DNA of 64,000 nucleotides. Source: Cylindrodendrum hubeiense (lineage: Eukaryota > Ascomycota > Sordariomycetes > Hypocreales > Nectriaceae). Positions 44,054-55,620 of this stretch are shown here, piece after piece (position 1 is the first letter of the stretch; every line of letters starts with the position of its first letter). The notes beneath the pieces were generated by a model. The model saw only the letters and a program-made list of their open reading frames with translations, searched no databases and was not told the origin of the DNA. The stretch lies in assembly GCA_014621425.1 (NCBI GenBank), contig JAANBB010000037.1:1-64000 (forward strand), in the 5' to 3' direction. Made by a program: the position numbers and the translations under genes.

Positions 44054-45582
44054 ATGAAAATTGTCATCATCGGCGCTGGCGTTGCTGGATGTGCAGCGTA
44101 TCTTGAGCTCCGGAAACATATCCCTCAAATATCTTCCATTACCATCTATGAGGCCTACGATACTGACAAAGACACCATTGCCGAACAGCGCGAGCATGGT
44201 CCGACACACTCGTCCACTCTACTTGTAGGCGGTGGACTTGCTGTCGCGCCAAATGGCCTTGGTGTCCTACAGCGTCTCGACGAGGGCCTCCTTCGGGATG
44301 TTACGCGAGGGGGCTATGTCACTTCGCATTCCAACTTGAAGGATAAGAATGGTAATGTACTGATGCGCATCGAACCCAATAGCGACAGCCAGGGTGACAG
44401 TGCCCGCCCTGCTTCTCACATGCATGCCGTGGCGTGCAGTCGTCATTCGCTCTGGAGGTGTCTGCGAAGTCGTATCCCGAACGAACATATTGTCAACAAA
44501 ATGGTCACCGACATTACGGCTAACGCAGATGGGAGAAATTTCGTTCGCTTTGTTGACGGTAGCGACCCTGTTGAGGCTGATCTGGTAATTGGGGCGGACG
44601 GAGTTCATTCCACTGCCAAGAGGGCCCTCTTCCCAGAATCCCCAGAGGATCCATATCAACCGAATTATGAGTATGTGAAAATTATTCCTGCCGTGTGATA
44701 GCTACAAAGCCCAATGTACATGGCGGTGTTCTGACCTTGACTTACAGAGGACTGGTTGGTATCGGTGGTTTTGTCTCGACAGCAGATGTGAAAGAATTTG
44801 TCGAAAAAGGATCCATGAACTTCGTTTTTGGCGGCAGTGGCTTTTTCGGATACTTCTTCTCCGAAAGCTGTTCGTCTAACTCTCACCGCGACTCGCCATT
44901 TCACATCTCTGAGCCGGGTGAGTCGCTCGCCTGGTGGTCCACCTACGAGATTAAAGAATGTCCCGATCGCAAATCCATCGATATCCAAGATGTGCTTTGC
45001 CAGCTGCGCAAAAGACACGCCGGGTGGAACGATCCTGTGGTCCAGAGAATCCTCGAATCTGCCACCGTTCGAAATATGTATCCGACCTGGACATCGCCTG
45101 AGCTTCCAACCTGGGAGTGCGAAGGCGTGGTCTTGTTGGGAGATGCCGCACATGCCCTCCCACCGACTTCAGGCCAGGGTGTGTCTCAAGCACTAGAGGA
45201 TTGCGAGGCCTTTGTCCTTTTCTTGGCCCATCAAATCGACAAAAGAACTGAGGACCAATCATCAACTGAGAAAGCGACTCTGAAGCAAGCAATAAACAGA
45301 GCAGCGAAGAAATATGTGACCTTGCGCCAGCCACGTGTCAAGGAAATTTTAAAGGTCGCACAGAAGATGCAAAACTCCAAGCGCAGCATGGGTGTCATCC
45401 AAGAGTATACAATGTATACCTTCATGAAGATTTTCGGTGTGCCACAAGCTTCCAAACCTCTTTGGGTTAGTCCTAACATCGTCACAGGATTGTTTCCTAG
45501 CCTTGTGGCGAAGCCTACTCGCAAAGTGATTGAGTATAATATTGCCGACGAAGTTGCGAAAGTGCTTGTTGCGGAAGGTTGA
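44054..45582 (+). CDS. PHBH-fold FAD monooxygenase (salicylate-hydroxylase-like)
   Basis: Two exons, 44054-44670 and 44748-45582, giving 483 aa. It starts MKIVIIGAGVAGCAAYLEL, an FAD Rossmann motif at the very N-terminus. The DG motif is DLVIGADGVHSTAKRAL, and the second FAD/ribityl motif is VVLLGDAAHALPPTSGQG. All three are characteristic of class A flavoprotein hydroxylases. The family hydroxylates or epoxidises aromatic or polyketide/indole substrates using NAD(P)H. It lacks a C-terminal membrane anchor. The nearest neighbours are two regulators and an efflux pump, so it may belong to a small pathway. Confidence 0.9.
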
Positions 45583-48084
45583 ATTGCCCAAACAGGAGAT
45601 TCCAGGCACGGGTGGGAAGACAGATAGCATTGGATGAATTTTAATTCTATGTATTCTTCTTATCTTTTCTTCGTCTCTCTAGTTCTCTACTGAGTATGCT
45701 CCATTCGTATTATAGACTTTATGCAACAAAGATCAGCCTCTATTTTGCGGTGGGTGCTAACACCATGGAAAGGCACAGGTGCATGGCATGAATTAAAAAG
45801 TCGCTCTTGGCTTCTATTTAGCTGAGGGCTGCAAACACCGTAGTTATTGGAGAAGGTAGCGACGGCTGATGTTTCTGATGGAAACTGCTAGAATTCTGCT
45901 TATAGATCGCAATGATGTAAATGTTTTCGTAGCTGAAATAAGGAAAAGTAACATATTCTGTTGTCACAACACCCCCGTCTTCCATCGGCGATAGCTCTGT
46001 TTACTAAGGACAGACCTCCGACCTCCGCCTTCTAAAATGGATTGCAATAGATAACAGAAGCCTGATATATGTTATATTTGTCTGCAATGTGAACGGGCTG
46101 AGGGGGCGGAGACAGTAACCAAAAGGCAAGTAAGTTACCCAGCTTCAAAATGCCTCTGCTACATTAGTCACTGAGCCATCTTTCGGCTGCTGTACCATTC
46201 ACAGTCCAGAGCTCTGATTAAAGTCTATCTAGCATCCGTTCGTCTAAATTACCGCTGCTGCTGAAAAAACACACTAGAAAACTGATGAGTCCACCCACAG
46301 TCACTTTTACAGAGGACTCATAAGATACCCCAATCTCAGCGGCGACTGTTGTTAATCTATCTAGTCAACAATTTGCCATCCATGGATTCGTACAGGCCAC
46401 TCCGCTTTGAACATCGAGCTGTTTTAGGCAATGGCGGATTTCCTTGAACTAGATACAAGTCATCTCACCTGTAAACATGGATTGCCTATTACTTCTGAGC
46501 AAGGTTTGAGAGAGACCATCTACAAGACAGGAGATAATGTCCTGGTACGCAATTTGCATTCTGTTTTTCAGTCATCACGGGGCTATTCAAGAGCACCGCC
46601 AACTTGAAGGATCACATATTCCCAGAGCGGTTCTAGAATCTCCCCGAAAGATACTTAGTGAATGAGACGTTTGATGCTTACTTTGGGTCTACAAGTCGAC
46701 CTACTCTACTATTCTTTGACCTCATGTCGTTCGAAAAAACGGTTAAACAGTCCTTTTATGTCTTCTCAAGAACATCGTCGACATACCCAAGAAGCACCAC
46801 GTCCAGCCAATTTCATCTATCAAGGTATTTAACTCTGATAACATCCTCGATGGGTTGAGGCAATAACCCTAATCATCAACCTATACACTGTGTAGTGAAA
46901 GAATGCAAGAGAGACTAGAAACCATGGCAGCCACCCAAAAAGGCGGAGTGACGATGGTTCTGCTCTGCGGAAGCGATGCGTCCGCAATTATGATGAATGC
47001 CGAGACTGGGGACAATAAAAATGAACAATAAAGCCAAGTCTGATCAGATGAATCACAGAAGGATACCATAAAATGGGCTACAAGCCCAACAATTGAGCAT
47101 AAATAAAGATGACTCTGAAGATGATTTAAGACATTGATGCTAAAGATACCGATGATAAAGGTGAACAGTCCACAGTGCGGTCCCAAAATCCGTCCCCAAC
47201 CGGTCTCAATGACAGACTAATTGGGTTAAGCCAATAGCGCTAAAATAAGGCGAAACCTCCTGTTACAGACAGCCCACCGACCTAACCCAATGGACTTACA
47301 TCCTTGCTTATACCGAAAGCAAGGAACATCGAAAGGTATTCCTCCCTGAGAGACCAAGGACCCTAACTGGCCAACTGGGATCCGTCATTCGCGGAATCAT
47401 CACACCCACTACCCGCCCGCTCAATGCACTTTCTTGCGCTGCCTTCATCTCCTGCGTTTCGCTGCTCATCCGAGCCCCCAAGCTAGATAAGCTAGACCCT
47501 AGATGAATATCAATGATGCTGATAAGCCCATATGAAGGACCGGGTCTAGACCCATCTCCTCATGTGCACCTGGCTAGTGCGCTATCCCTACAATAGGCTA
47601 AGACGGACGGTATGCGGGGGGGAGACACCAAGCCAATAGGCAACGCGAGCCGGCAGGAGATTAAAGCTTAAATTGGCTCCATCGGCAGTTGACGTCTCGC
47701 GTGTGTTAGAATTACCGATATCAATGTGATTCTCAGACAGTACCTGATTCCTCGGCTCAGAACATTGTCTGCCGGCCTCGGGCTGTCACTTCCCCCTCAG
47801 CCACTGGCCACCTGACGGGAGATACTTGTGCTTACCGTACGTAGTGTAGCAAGGGCGAGATAATGCCCCTTGCTACAATGTGAAGTTCAGCTTTCCCACA
47901 TTCCTTACAGTAACAATCCGGGGACCCCGCAAACTGACATGCCGTAGACTTACCAGCCTCGGCAGACGCAGGGACAGTCGAACATCTATAAACTTGACGG
48001 CTTAGCTCTTCAATAATGCTAATATGATGACTCTCAGCCTGGAGTCAGATCAGTTAATAAAACAACAAGAAATCAATCGCCACG
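45583..48084. other. intergenic (2.5 kb) with LTR-like copy 3
   Basis: No gene recognised. A 66-codon frame at 46658-46858 has no recognisable features. The repeat copy fills 46944-47368. The rest is unique sequence and the promoter of the MFS gene. Confidence 0.5.
46944..47368 (+). mobile_element. LTR-like dispersed repeat, copy 3
   Basis: Shares GCGATGCGTCCGCAAT with copy 2. It also has a TAATTG..TTA.CCAAT block, CGACCT..AATGGACTTACATC, a GAACATCG..AGGTATTCCTCCC..GAGACC block and a CCCTAAC end, all in the same order. The middle part is strongly diverged. Confidence 0.65.
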
Positions 48085-50014
48085 ATGCAGAGTCACGGCA
48101 TTTCCAAAATGCCCGAGAAGCAAGACCCTCGCCGGGCCCAGGAGGTCCAGGCCGCCATCGAGTTCGAAGAGGATCCTCACCGCGCCGCCGTCGAGGATAA
48201 CCCACCTGATGCAAGTGTAGGCGTACGAGCCTGGCTCGCAATATTCGTAAGATTTCCTTCCTACAATGTCCTCCAACTCAGGTGGCTAACTGTCCAAGTC
48301 CATGGCACTGTCCTTTGGCCCTGCCGTCGGTCTACCGTTTGTTTCCGCCGCTGCCGTCGTCGTCCAAGTAACACAAGAACTCGGCGGGCAAGACAAACTG
48401 GCGTGGGTTGTGGGTGCGTGGTCACTGGCAACAGCAGTCTCCTTTTCATTGGGCGGCCCTCTCAGCGACGTCTTTGGCCGACGCAATCTGATCCTCGGCG
48501 GTCAGGCTATTGTCACGATAGGCAACATTGTCGGCGGCACCGCACAGAACGTGCAGAGCTTGATTGCCGCCGAGACACTAATTGGAGTCGGCACCGGTTT
48601 CGTTTTTGTGTCATATGCTGGCGTTCCTGAGATGCTTCCGAATAAATGGCGGTCCCTGGGCTTGGGAATTCTGGAGGGTGGCATCTCCATTCCTTGGTAA
48701 GTGAGAATCCGTAGTTTTGTCGGCATCTCAGCTAATGTTGTGGCGGCCAGGGGTATCGTTTCTGTTCTCCTCGCAAACGCACTATATCAGTACGCATCAT
48801 GGAGATGGCTTTTCTACATGGGAGTCATCGTCGAGGCTGTGGCCCTCCTAGGCACCGCCCTCTTCTACTGGCCGACACCCCGACCCCGTGGTGACTTTGA
48901 CAAGCCGCGATGGAAGCAATTCCAAGAGATTGATTGGGTTGGCTTGTTTCTCTTCACTGCTGGCCTTTCAACCTGCCTTATCGGTCTGACCTGGGGCGGT
49001 ACGCCTGCGTATCCATGGAAGAGCGCTGGTGCAATCGTTCCCATTGTGGCTGGGCTGCTTGCACTGGCCGCTGCGTTTGCCTACGACTTCATTTGGGCCA
49101 AGGCTCCCATGTTCCCCTACCAGCTGTTCACCATGGTCCGCGGGTACCTGCTGCTGTTAGTGGTCTTGTTCGTGTCAGGTATGAACTTTCATGCCTTGTC
49201 GGCACTGTTGCCCCAGGGCTCGCTCTACATGTTCACTACAGACGGCATCGAAATCGGCGTGCTTTCACTTCCGACTACCCTCATGTCTGGAGTAACAGGT
49301 GTTCTTGTCCCGCTATTTTCGCACAGAATCCGGTATATCAAGTGGCAACTCGTCGTGGGAATGGCACTGCAGACCATCTTCATCGCAGCCACTGCAGCAA
49401 CCGTCAACCCAAATCACAAACTCGCCTGGGCATTTGTGCCAGCTTTTGGCGTCCCGATGTTCGTCCTGGTCACCATCTTGAGTTACGCCATCTCCAGTTT
49501 GCATGTCCCGCACTCCCATCTGGGAGTTGCCATGGGTCTCCTTGGGACTTTCCGATCCGCGGGTGGTGCGGTAGGAAACGCCGTTTTCAACACTATTTTC
49601 CAAGACAAGTTCCGATCGTATGCTGGGCAGGAGATCTCCCGGGCAGCTATTGACAGCGGACTGAGCACTGCAGACCTACAGGCCATCATCCCTGAAACCA
49701 TCGAATATAATCTGGGTATTCCTGGAACCTTGATTGGCATTGAAGGCATGACGCCAGCTATACAGGAAGTTCTTCGCGCGGCAGTACGGACTGCATATGG
49801 TCGAGCGTTTCAATTTGTCTTCTACATCACTATTCCATTCAGTGTTGTGGCCCTCGTTTGCTCTCTGTTCGTGGAAGATCCCACGCCATACATGACAAAT
49901 CATGTTCAATCCGCAATGCAACCCAGAGGAATCACCAATCCACAATACAACTCCAAATTGATTGAGGATGAGAAAGCCACTTCAAGCCGAGATGAGGGCG
50001 AGAGAGCGGAATAG
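48085..50014 (+). CDS. MFS drug-efflux transporter, 14-TM (DHA2/TRI12-like)
   Basis: Three exons: 48085-48246, 48299-48696 and 48751-50014. They sum to 1824 nt, giving 607 aa. The start is MQSHGISKMPEK. Features are a hydrophilic N-terminus, AWVVGAWSLATAVSF near TM2, motif A GGPLSDVFGRRNLIL, SYAGVPEMLPNKWRSLGLG between TM4 and TM5, and YASWRWLFYMG before TM6. These fit the fungal TRI12-like / siderophore-like efflux group with 14 helices. It is probably a proton-coupled exporter at the plasma membrane. It shares a strand with the FAD monooxygenase upstream. The cargo is unknown; the family name implies no specific compound here. Confidence 0.9.
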
Positions 50015-50141
50015 GGGTCTGGAATAATGTTGAGTACAGATTGATAGTTAGTATTTCCACACAAAGGCAAGGCCATTAAATATTTAAAGTAGCTTAGTTA
50101 CCAATACTGTTGGGGAAGTAAATTAAGAAGCCTTTACTGAA

Positions 50142-51657
50142 CTATGTGCAACTAAACCCGTGTACTGAAGAAACATCTCGGCAACGATATCCTATGATTT
50201 CCCCTCCAGTTCCCGTCCTAGTCAGGTTCATGTTCTCAATCGTGATATCCTCACAACCACCCGAATCCTGGCTGCAATTCATGTCCGCTACATAGCTCGA
50301 GTTTGCGTCCCCAACCCATTTACTTAAGGTTATATCTGAGATTTTGAACAAGCTGCTTTCGCAATCCGGGTCGCCGCCACTGAATGTCGTGCACTGAGTG
50401 ATGTAAAATGGCGGTTTCTCTACCTCAGTCATTTCAAAGTCGTACAAGGCTATTCAACTTGGTGAGTGAGACGGCAAGAGTGTATGGCTTGTAAGTTAAT
50501 ACTTACTGACGTTTCGCAGGTCTTAGTGAAGTCATGTTAGCTGCTTCGTTCAAATCTTCTCCCTTGGCGAGAAACATAACTTACATCCAAGGCCGCCTCC
50601 TCCTCCATTAGGTGGGTAGTTTACCTGATCACCCGTCCAGGTCTTGACATATGAGGCATATCTTGTCCCATAGAACTTAATTCGGCGTGCTATGACATTT
50701 TCAACAATCTCTGTTTTGCCGAAATATTGCCCAAGGCTTCCAAAGGCGAGGCCGAGCGAGTTGTCGAAAATGGAATCCTCCACTAAAATATTAGTTGAGT
50801 TGCCTTTTATGGCGATTGCATCATCTCCATTCCGAATGTACATATTTCGGAAGGTGACGCCGTCTGAAAATAGGGTATCGACTCCATCGGTATTGCGAGC
50901 TGGCTGACTGCTGTGAGATGTGCTGTTGATATAGATGTTATCCAGGAGAATGTTCTTCGACCACATGATGACCATTGTCCACATTTGGCTTTGAACCATG
51001 CGAAGTCCTTCTAGTACCATATTGTCCGCTTCCCAGATCGCCAATCCATGAGGGCGACCGGGGTAGTTTGACTGGCCCTTTACCAAGTCATACCTGGTGA
51101 ACAAGTCAGCCAAAACCTCATACCATGCATTTCGAATCACGGATTGGGGAATATTTTACCAAACCTGGCCATTACCATCAAGTGTACCATAACCAAAGCC
51201 GCTTACGGTAACGTTAGTGCCTCCAAGGAACCATGCCGCGCTACCATTCTGGAACCCAATCTCTTGTTTGTTCTCTACCCAGTATTCTGTGTCGTTGCTC
51301 CACTGAATCAATCCAAAGGAGTCAGAAATTAAGACATGTAAAACCACTTTCACCGCGGCAAGAGTAAAAACGTACCAAAAGTGTGCCATGAATGTCAATC
51401 TGCGTTTCTACCAAGCCAGTAGTTCTCATGTACTGCTTAATGTTGTATGTTTTGTTCTGGAAGACAATGTGTCCCTGTCTCTTACAGTCTTTGAATGCTT
51501 CTAATATCGCTGGCGTGTCATCGGAACCGTCCTCGTTGGCCGGAATTATACACCATTTGCGTTTCTTCAGGTCTGAGTGGGAAGAAACAAGACTGAGAAA
51601 GGAAACGAAGAGAAGTAGAAAAACCGAAAAGGATTTGGCGCTTGCAATCACCATCAT
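50142..51657 (-). CDS. GH28 family pectinolytic enzyme (exo-polygalacturonase / rhamnogalacturonan type)
   Basis: Five exons on the minus strand: 51657-51376, 51302-51160, 51093-50585, 50521-50507 (15 nt) and 50449-50142. They sum to 1257 nt, giving 418 aa. A signal peptide (MMVIASAKSFSVFLLLFVSF) is present. The right-handed beta-helix has the GH28 acid motifs NTDG (ARNTDGVDT) and GDDA (NGDDAIAIKG). The GHG motif of endo-polygalacturonases is replaced by GLAFGSLGQ, and RIK by a YVKTW context. This points to an exo-acting or rhamnogalacturonan-directed enzyme. It is secreted and probably removes galacturonate or rhamnose units from pectin. Six or more N-glycosylation sequons are seen. The 15-nt microexon joins GLG to YLRNVTLYDF. 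Confidence 0.87.
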
Positions 51658-53456
51658 GATGTCTCCTGAGAATAAGAATGTTTCTTGTTCGGTGAAAAGC
51701 AAGCCAATGCTTCATGATTTATTCTTCAATGCTCCTTCCAGACATAAACAGCTTCTTATATTCGGAGGCAGCAGTCTCAGGGTGTACATTTATGATCCGA
51801 AAGTATGGTTTCGTATTGCTGTCGGGGATTCGGGCCAATTTTGAACGAGGCTGGGTTTTGGGCATGTGAAAGAATGCGGGGTTGCTGCCGCGGATCATGG
51901 AACGTTAACCACGCATGATCGGTGGAATATTTAACGATATTCCATACAAAGATTTACCTACAGAATCCTTCCGGATCATTTAAAATCTTGTCCATATTCG
52001 GTCAGATGGGGGCGCCAATCTACCCCCGCGCAACGAACGTATTGCCATTAAGATCCACCAATAGCTACACAGCGTACGATGACTTGCCTCGTAAATTATA
52101 CACAACGCGTGAATAATGGCCACACGTAATATGGGACGGAAATTTTATCCTCGTAATAGATACTGTTCGTGTTCTTGCTTCAATAGTCTGGTTTCTTTCT
52201 CTGTTCAGCTGCGATGACCTGATTGAGTATTGAATGGTGAGGGACCATTGAATGACGGAACTATCTTAGAATTTACACTGAGCTATCACAAACCGCAACT
52301 ATACGAGCATAGCTGGCTACTTTGAACATTTTTCTCGAAAGATCCCGGCTTCCAACGAGAGAAATACATTTCATATCATAGGAGTTCATCGCATTACGAA
52401 ATCCAAGCACATGAGTTTCTACCACTTATCCCAGTAGGCACATAAGACGGTAGATTAGCCTATTTAAAACTAAGGCAGCAATATGAGAATAGGAGAAGTA
52501 GTAATTTCTGTAGAACGAGAACAGATCGCAGATATAACGGCTTAATCCAATTCGGTCGGCAACTACCACGTCGTGTCAACAGTGGAGCTCATCAAACTCC
52601 CGTCATAAAATAAGGTACCCAAAATTTCTTGGCATGTGGAGAAGTCTAAAAGCCAGATAATGAGTTCAGTTACCCTTTGGTTACGTATGATACACTGTCT
52701 TGAGTCGAATACGGGTTCGGTCAACAATATAGCGAACGAGTAGAAGGTAGCCATCTTGGCTGGAGGGGTAGGTAGCATCGGGCATATTTCCACCGACACA
52801 CCGCCGGCTTGAACTTCTTCCATCGTGCCGAAAGGGGCTTTCGATAGCTCAGCTGAATTGGAGCTGCATGCAATCAAGTCCTCGACGGTCGTAGTCTCAG
52901 TAGTCTCAGCACCGCAAATGAATGTACCATCTAGTCAGGATGAAGCCATTGTGGTAGGATTGATAATAAAGGGGACATAGCGAAATTATCCCAACGAAGA
53001 ACTCCGACATACGTTACGCTTTCCTAAATCAGGCTGATGCCAACCGTAAAAGGCATGCATTAGCATGCAGACACGCCAGTTTTGGGTTGTCCATTTTTTA
53101 TCTGAGCCTCGTTCCGGTACTTCACAGCTCCCCTCCAATACAAGATATACATGGAAATTGGATAGATATGAATTAATTACACAATAGCTCTAGAGGATTC
53201 TATGTACTGGACTCGCGGAGATATTTTCAATTATTAGATGCAGTCATAATTATATATTCATAGAAATAAACAGAGCCCAGTCACATTTTCTACTAATAGT
53301 GCATTCCATTTTATTGAATCTTAAAAGCATAGAGTGTGACATGGCGGATAGCGGCCCTTTATTTTCGCCAATAGGCTATTAGCAGGAGCAATAGAAAAGA
53401 GTATTGTACTATAGGGGTGGATTTCTTCTCCTTTCTAGTTGTACTATAACTAAAAG
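51658..53456. other. intergenic, possible small gene at 52.56-52.93 kb
   Basis: This is the promoter of the GH28 gene and the 3' flank of the mannanase gene. Apart from the doubtful ORF listed next, nothing is recognised. Confidence 0.45.
52563..52933 (-). CDS. Doubtful small ORF, unknown protein
   Basis: An open frame on the minus strand runs from an acceptor-like CTAG near 52934 to a stop at 52563. It encodes a peptide with GTFICGAETTE, TVEDLIACSS and PMLPTPPAKM. Composition looks more protein-like than the neighbouring frames, but there is no convincing start codon. An upstream mini-exon near 53040 could supply one (MHAFYGWHQPD). I do not recognise the protein. It may be a decayed or small secreted-protein gene, or chance. 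Confidence 0.2.
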
Positions 53457-54791
53457 CTATTTCTTGTTAAGGCGATTCATTGCCTTAGCATGTCGATATA
53501 CCAATGTTTTAGCCTCCGCATCATCGAGGTAAATCGTGAACCCGTCATTATGATTCCGTCCATACGAATACCCCGAATATCCAAACTGCCAGTACATGTC
53601 TGGTATCTTTTCCTCCACATGGATTCGCTGCCATTCACTAAGAACCTCTGTCCTAGACTCATTCCTGGTCGTGCCGAGATACTCCAGCCGTGCCTCGGGC
53701 GTCAGCCATCCGTACTCCTCATGAACGACTGGTTTTCCAGCTTGAGCACCCGACGCAGCATGGTCACGAATCCATTGGTTCGACCACTCGACGGTCTTAC
53801 TCCACCAGTCGGGGTATGTATGAAACACGCCGAAATCCACATCGGGCAACGTCAGCTCTTGGTCAAAGTCACCGCCATCGCTGCCATTATACGCCCAGTC
53901 GTCCGAGTCGCGGTTGAAGCCGCCTTCACCGCCCCAAGTGACAAGATGATGCGGGTCAAGGCTCTTAATGTAGGCGCTCATCTCTTTGATCCACCCAGAA
54001 AGAAGCTCCGGGGTGCACTTGTCACTGCGTGGGAGGTTGCGGGTCCCATCAGCGCCGCATCGAGGCTCATTGGCCAGCTCCCATGCCATAATAGTGGATG
54101 AACTCTTGTAGCGAGTAACCATGGCCTTAACATAGCGCTTGAAAGCTTTCTTGATCTTGGGTAGTCGATAGAACTGGTTTGCCACATTAGCTTTCGTCGA
54201 GCACAAGTGAATAATATAACTAACATCGTCATGATACTTCCCACCAAGGTTGACCGTGTAAACATCCATGCCTCCGTAGTCAGCCCAATTGTTGGTCAAA
54301 GTAACAATTAACTTTATGCCGGCTTTAGACGCAGCATCGACAACCTTGTCAAAAGCCTTAACGTCTATTGTTGATTTGCCGTTATCCCAAACCTGGAAGT
54401 AAGCGTCGGTCTCGCCAGCGCCCTCTTGCCCATATTGTGGAAGACCATTTGGATCAGTGGTAGCGTTTCGTTCATTGAAGCCCCATGTACGAAAGACGTT
54501 AAGGCCTGCCTTTTTGGCTGCTTTGAGCCCTTTCTTCACGTCTGCTTGCGTCTGGACTGCAATTAGTGTCGTCCAAAGATGAAAGCTCAGGTGATAGGGG
54601 ATAAATACTCCTTTGAACGGAAAGTAGTATGCGTTGGATCCAGCGAAGTAGAAGTCTTTTCCGTTCAACTGGAACTTTTGCTCCTTGACAGTTACAAAGT
54701 TTTTTGGGACATTCTTGGTTCGCTGCGGATGCGCCTCGATCCCAAGAAGCAGTACAGCAAACCAAAACGGTAGGCAAAGCTTCAGTTGCAT
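53457..54791 (-). CDS. GH5 (subfamily 7-like) endo-beta-1,4-mannanase
   Basis: A single open frame of 444 codons, but two stretches are almost certainly introns: 54552-54608 (57 nt, GTATTT...GTCCAG) and 54174-54224 (51 nt, GTTAGT...ACCAG). Both are multiples of three and lack stops. Removing them gives 408 aa and restores YYFPFKGTQADV and GKYHDDFYRLP, as expected for the family. The N-terminal signal peptide is [20 protein letters not shown]. The acid/base Glu is in WELANEPRC and the nucleophile Glu in VVHEEYGW. Other conserved parts are RTWGFNE, WADYGG and FHTYPDWW. It hydrolyses internal bonds of mannans and glucomannans outside the cell. It is divergent from the esterase gene. Confidence 0.92.
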   Translation of the reverse strand: MQLKLCLPFWFAVLLLGIEAHPQRTKNVPKNFVTVKEQKFQLNGKDFYFAGSNAYYFPFKGVFIPYHLSFHLWTTLIAVQTQADVKKGLKAAKKAGLNVFRTWGFNERNATTDPNGLPQYGQEGAGETDAYFQVWDNGKSTIDVKAFDKVVDAASKAGIKLIVTLTNNWADYGGMDVYTVNLGGKYHDDVSYIIHLCSTKANVANQFYRLPKIKKAFKRYVKAMVTRYKSSSTIMAWELANEPRCGADGTRNLPRSDKCTPELLSGWIKEMSAYIKSLDPHHLVTWGGEGGFNRDSDDWAYNGSDGGDFDQELTLPDVDFGVFHTYPDWWSKTVEWSNQWIRDHAASGAQAGKPVVHEEYGWLTPEARLEYLGTTRNESRTEVLSEWQRIHVEEKIPDMYWQFGYSGYSYGRNHNDGFTIYLDDAEAKTLVYRHAKAMNRLNKK

Positions 54792-54876
54792 TTCGGTGAG
54801 CTGTTTATGCGAATTAAGTGGTGTTGTGTGAAGGTAAATTCACTGGGTTCTGGAACCTGATCTTATCATTATGTCG

Positions 54877-54884
54877 TATTTATA
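54877..54884 (-). promoter_or_regulatory. TATA box of the GH5 gene
   Basis: TATAAATA on the minus strand, 86 bp before the mannanase ATG. Confidence 0.5.
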
Positions 54885-54973
54885 GCCTGTTCCTGCGTGT
54901 TGCAATGGCAGGATTCGCATCAACAATTCCAGTCAGTACGAACAATCCATTCTTCTCTCTCTAGAAACGGATA

Positions 54974-54990
54974 CGGAGTATCATCCTCCG
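54974..54990. promoter_or_regulatory. CGG-N11-CCG site (CLR-2-type)
   Basis: CGGAGTATCATCCTCCG, 183 bp upstream of the mannanase start. CGG-N11-CCG is the spacing I recall for the Neurospora cellulase regulator CLR-2; this comes from general knowledge and was not checked. Confidence 0.4.
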
Positions 54991-55118
54991 TGATTATCAG
55001 GGAATCATCAAACTAGTGGCTTGATGAGTAGGATCTGCCAGGCCGGAGTCCGGACCGCCGCTCCTGAGATGGTCTGACGTGCTGCCGCAGCGCGGGGTGC
55101 CCAACCGTATGCACGGCT

Positions 55119-55293
55119 GGCTAATTATTAGTTTGGTGGACCCCATGTCAAGGACGAATCTTTAGCGTTTGAAGGCCCAATAAAAAATCCAAAATAGGCG
55201 ACGGAACATCTTCACCCGCTAACTAATCTTATTAAGGTCTTCACTTTCCAGTCATGGGTGCAATATCATCAAATTGATGCAGTGTTCTTAGCC
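55119..55293. promoter_or_regulatory. Two GGCTAA (XlnR-type) cores
   Basis: GGCTAA at 55119-55124 on the plus strand and TTAGCC at 55288-55293. GGCTAA/G is the core bound by XlnR/XYR1-type regulators of plant cell-wall enzymes. A 6-mer is weak evidence on its own. Confidence 0.3.
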
Positions 55294-55525
55294 TGTTCGG
55301 CATTGCTGAAGCCATTGCCAGTTAAGCATTCTATACGAATGTATTTCTTAGCATGATTCACCTCCTCCTTGACCACTTCCACAGACCAGCTGCAATCCCT
55401 GCAGATGTTGGCTCTGCATCCTCGGCACGACGGGGCCAGATTCCGGGATTACGACGGAAGGTAACTCCGCTGGTCGAGACGGGAGGGCCGGACGTACCGA
55501 TTTTTAAACCGACATCCAGATGGAC

Positions 55526-55532
55526 AGTATAA
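55526..55532 (+). promoter_or_regulatory. TATA box of the esterase gene
   Basis: TATAAAA within AGTATAAAATC (positions approximate to 1-2 bp), about 90 bp before the ATG at 55621. Confidence 0.5.
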
Positions 55533-55620
55533 AATCACGACTCTTACTGTCTTGCAGCCTCACACTACTTAGATTTGTGAATAAGTCGTTGTTTCAATCC
55601 CCTTAACTGCAAGTTCCAAC

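Larger units (their letters stand above)
54792..55620. other. Divergent promoter, GH5 mannanase / CE16-like esterase
   Basis: 829 bp. It holds TATA boxes for both genes, one CGG-N11-CCG site and two GGCTAA cores, listed separately. No gene seen. Confidence 0.6.
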
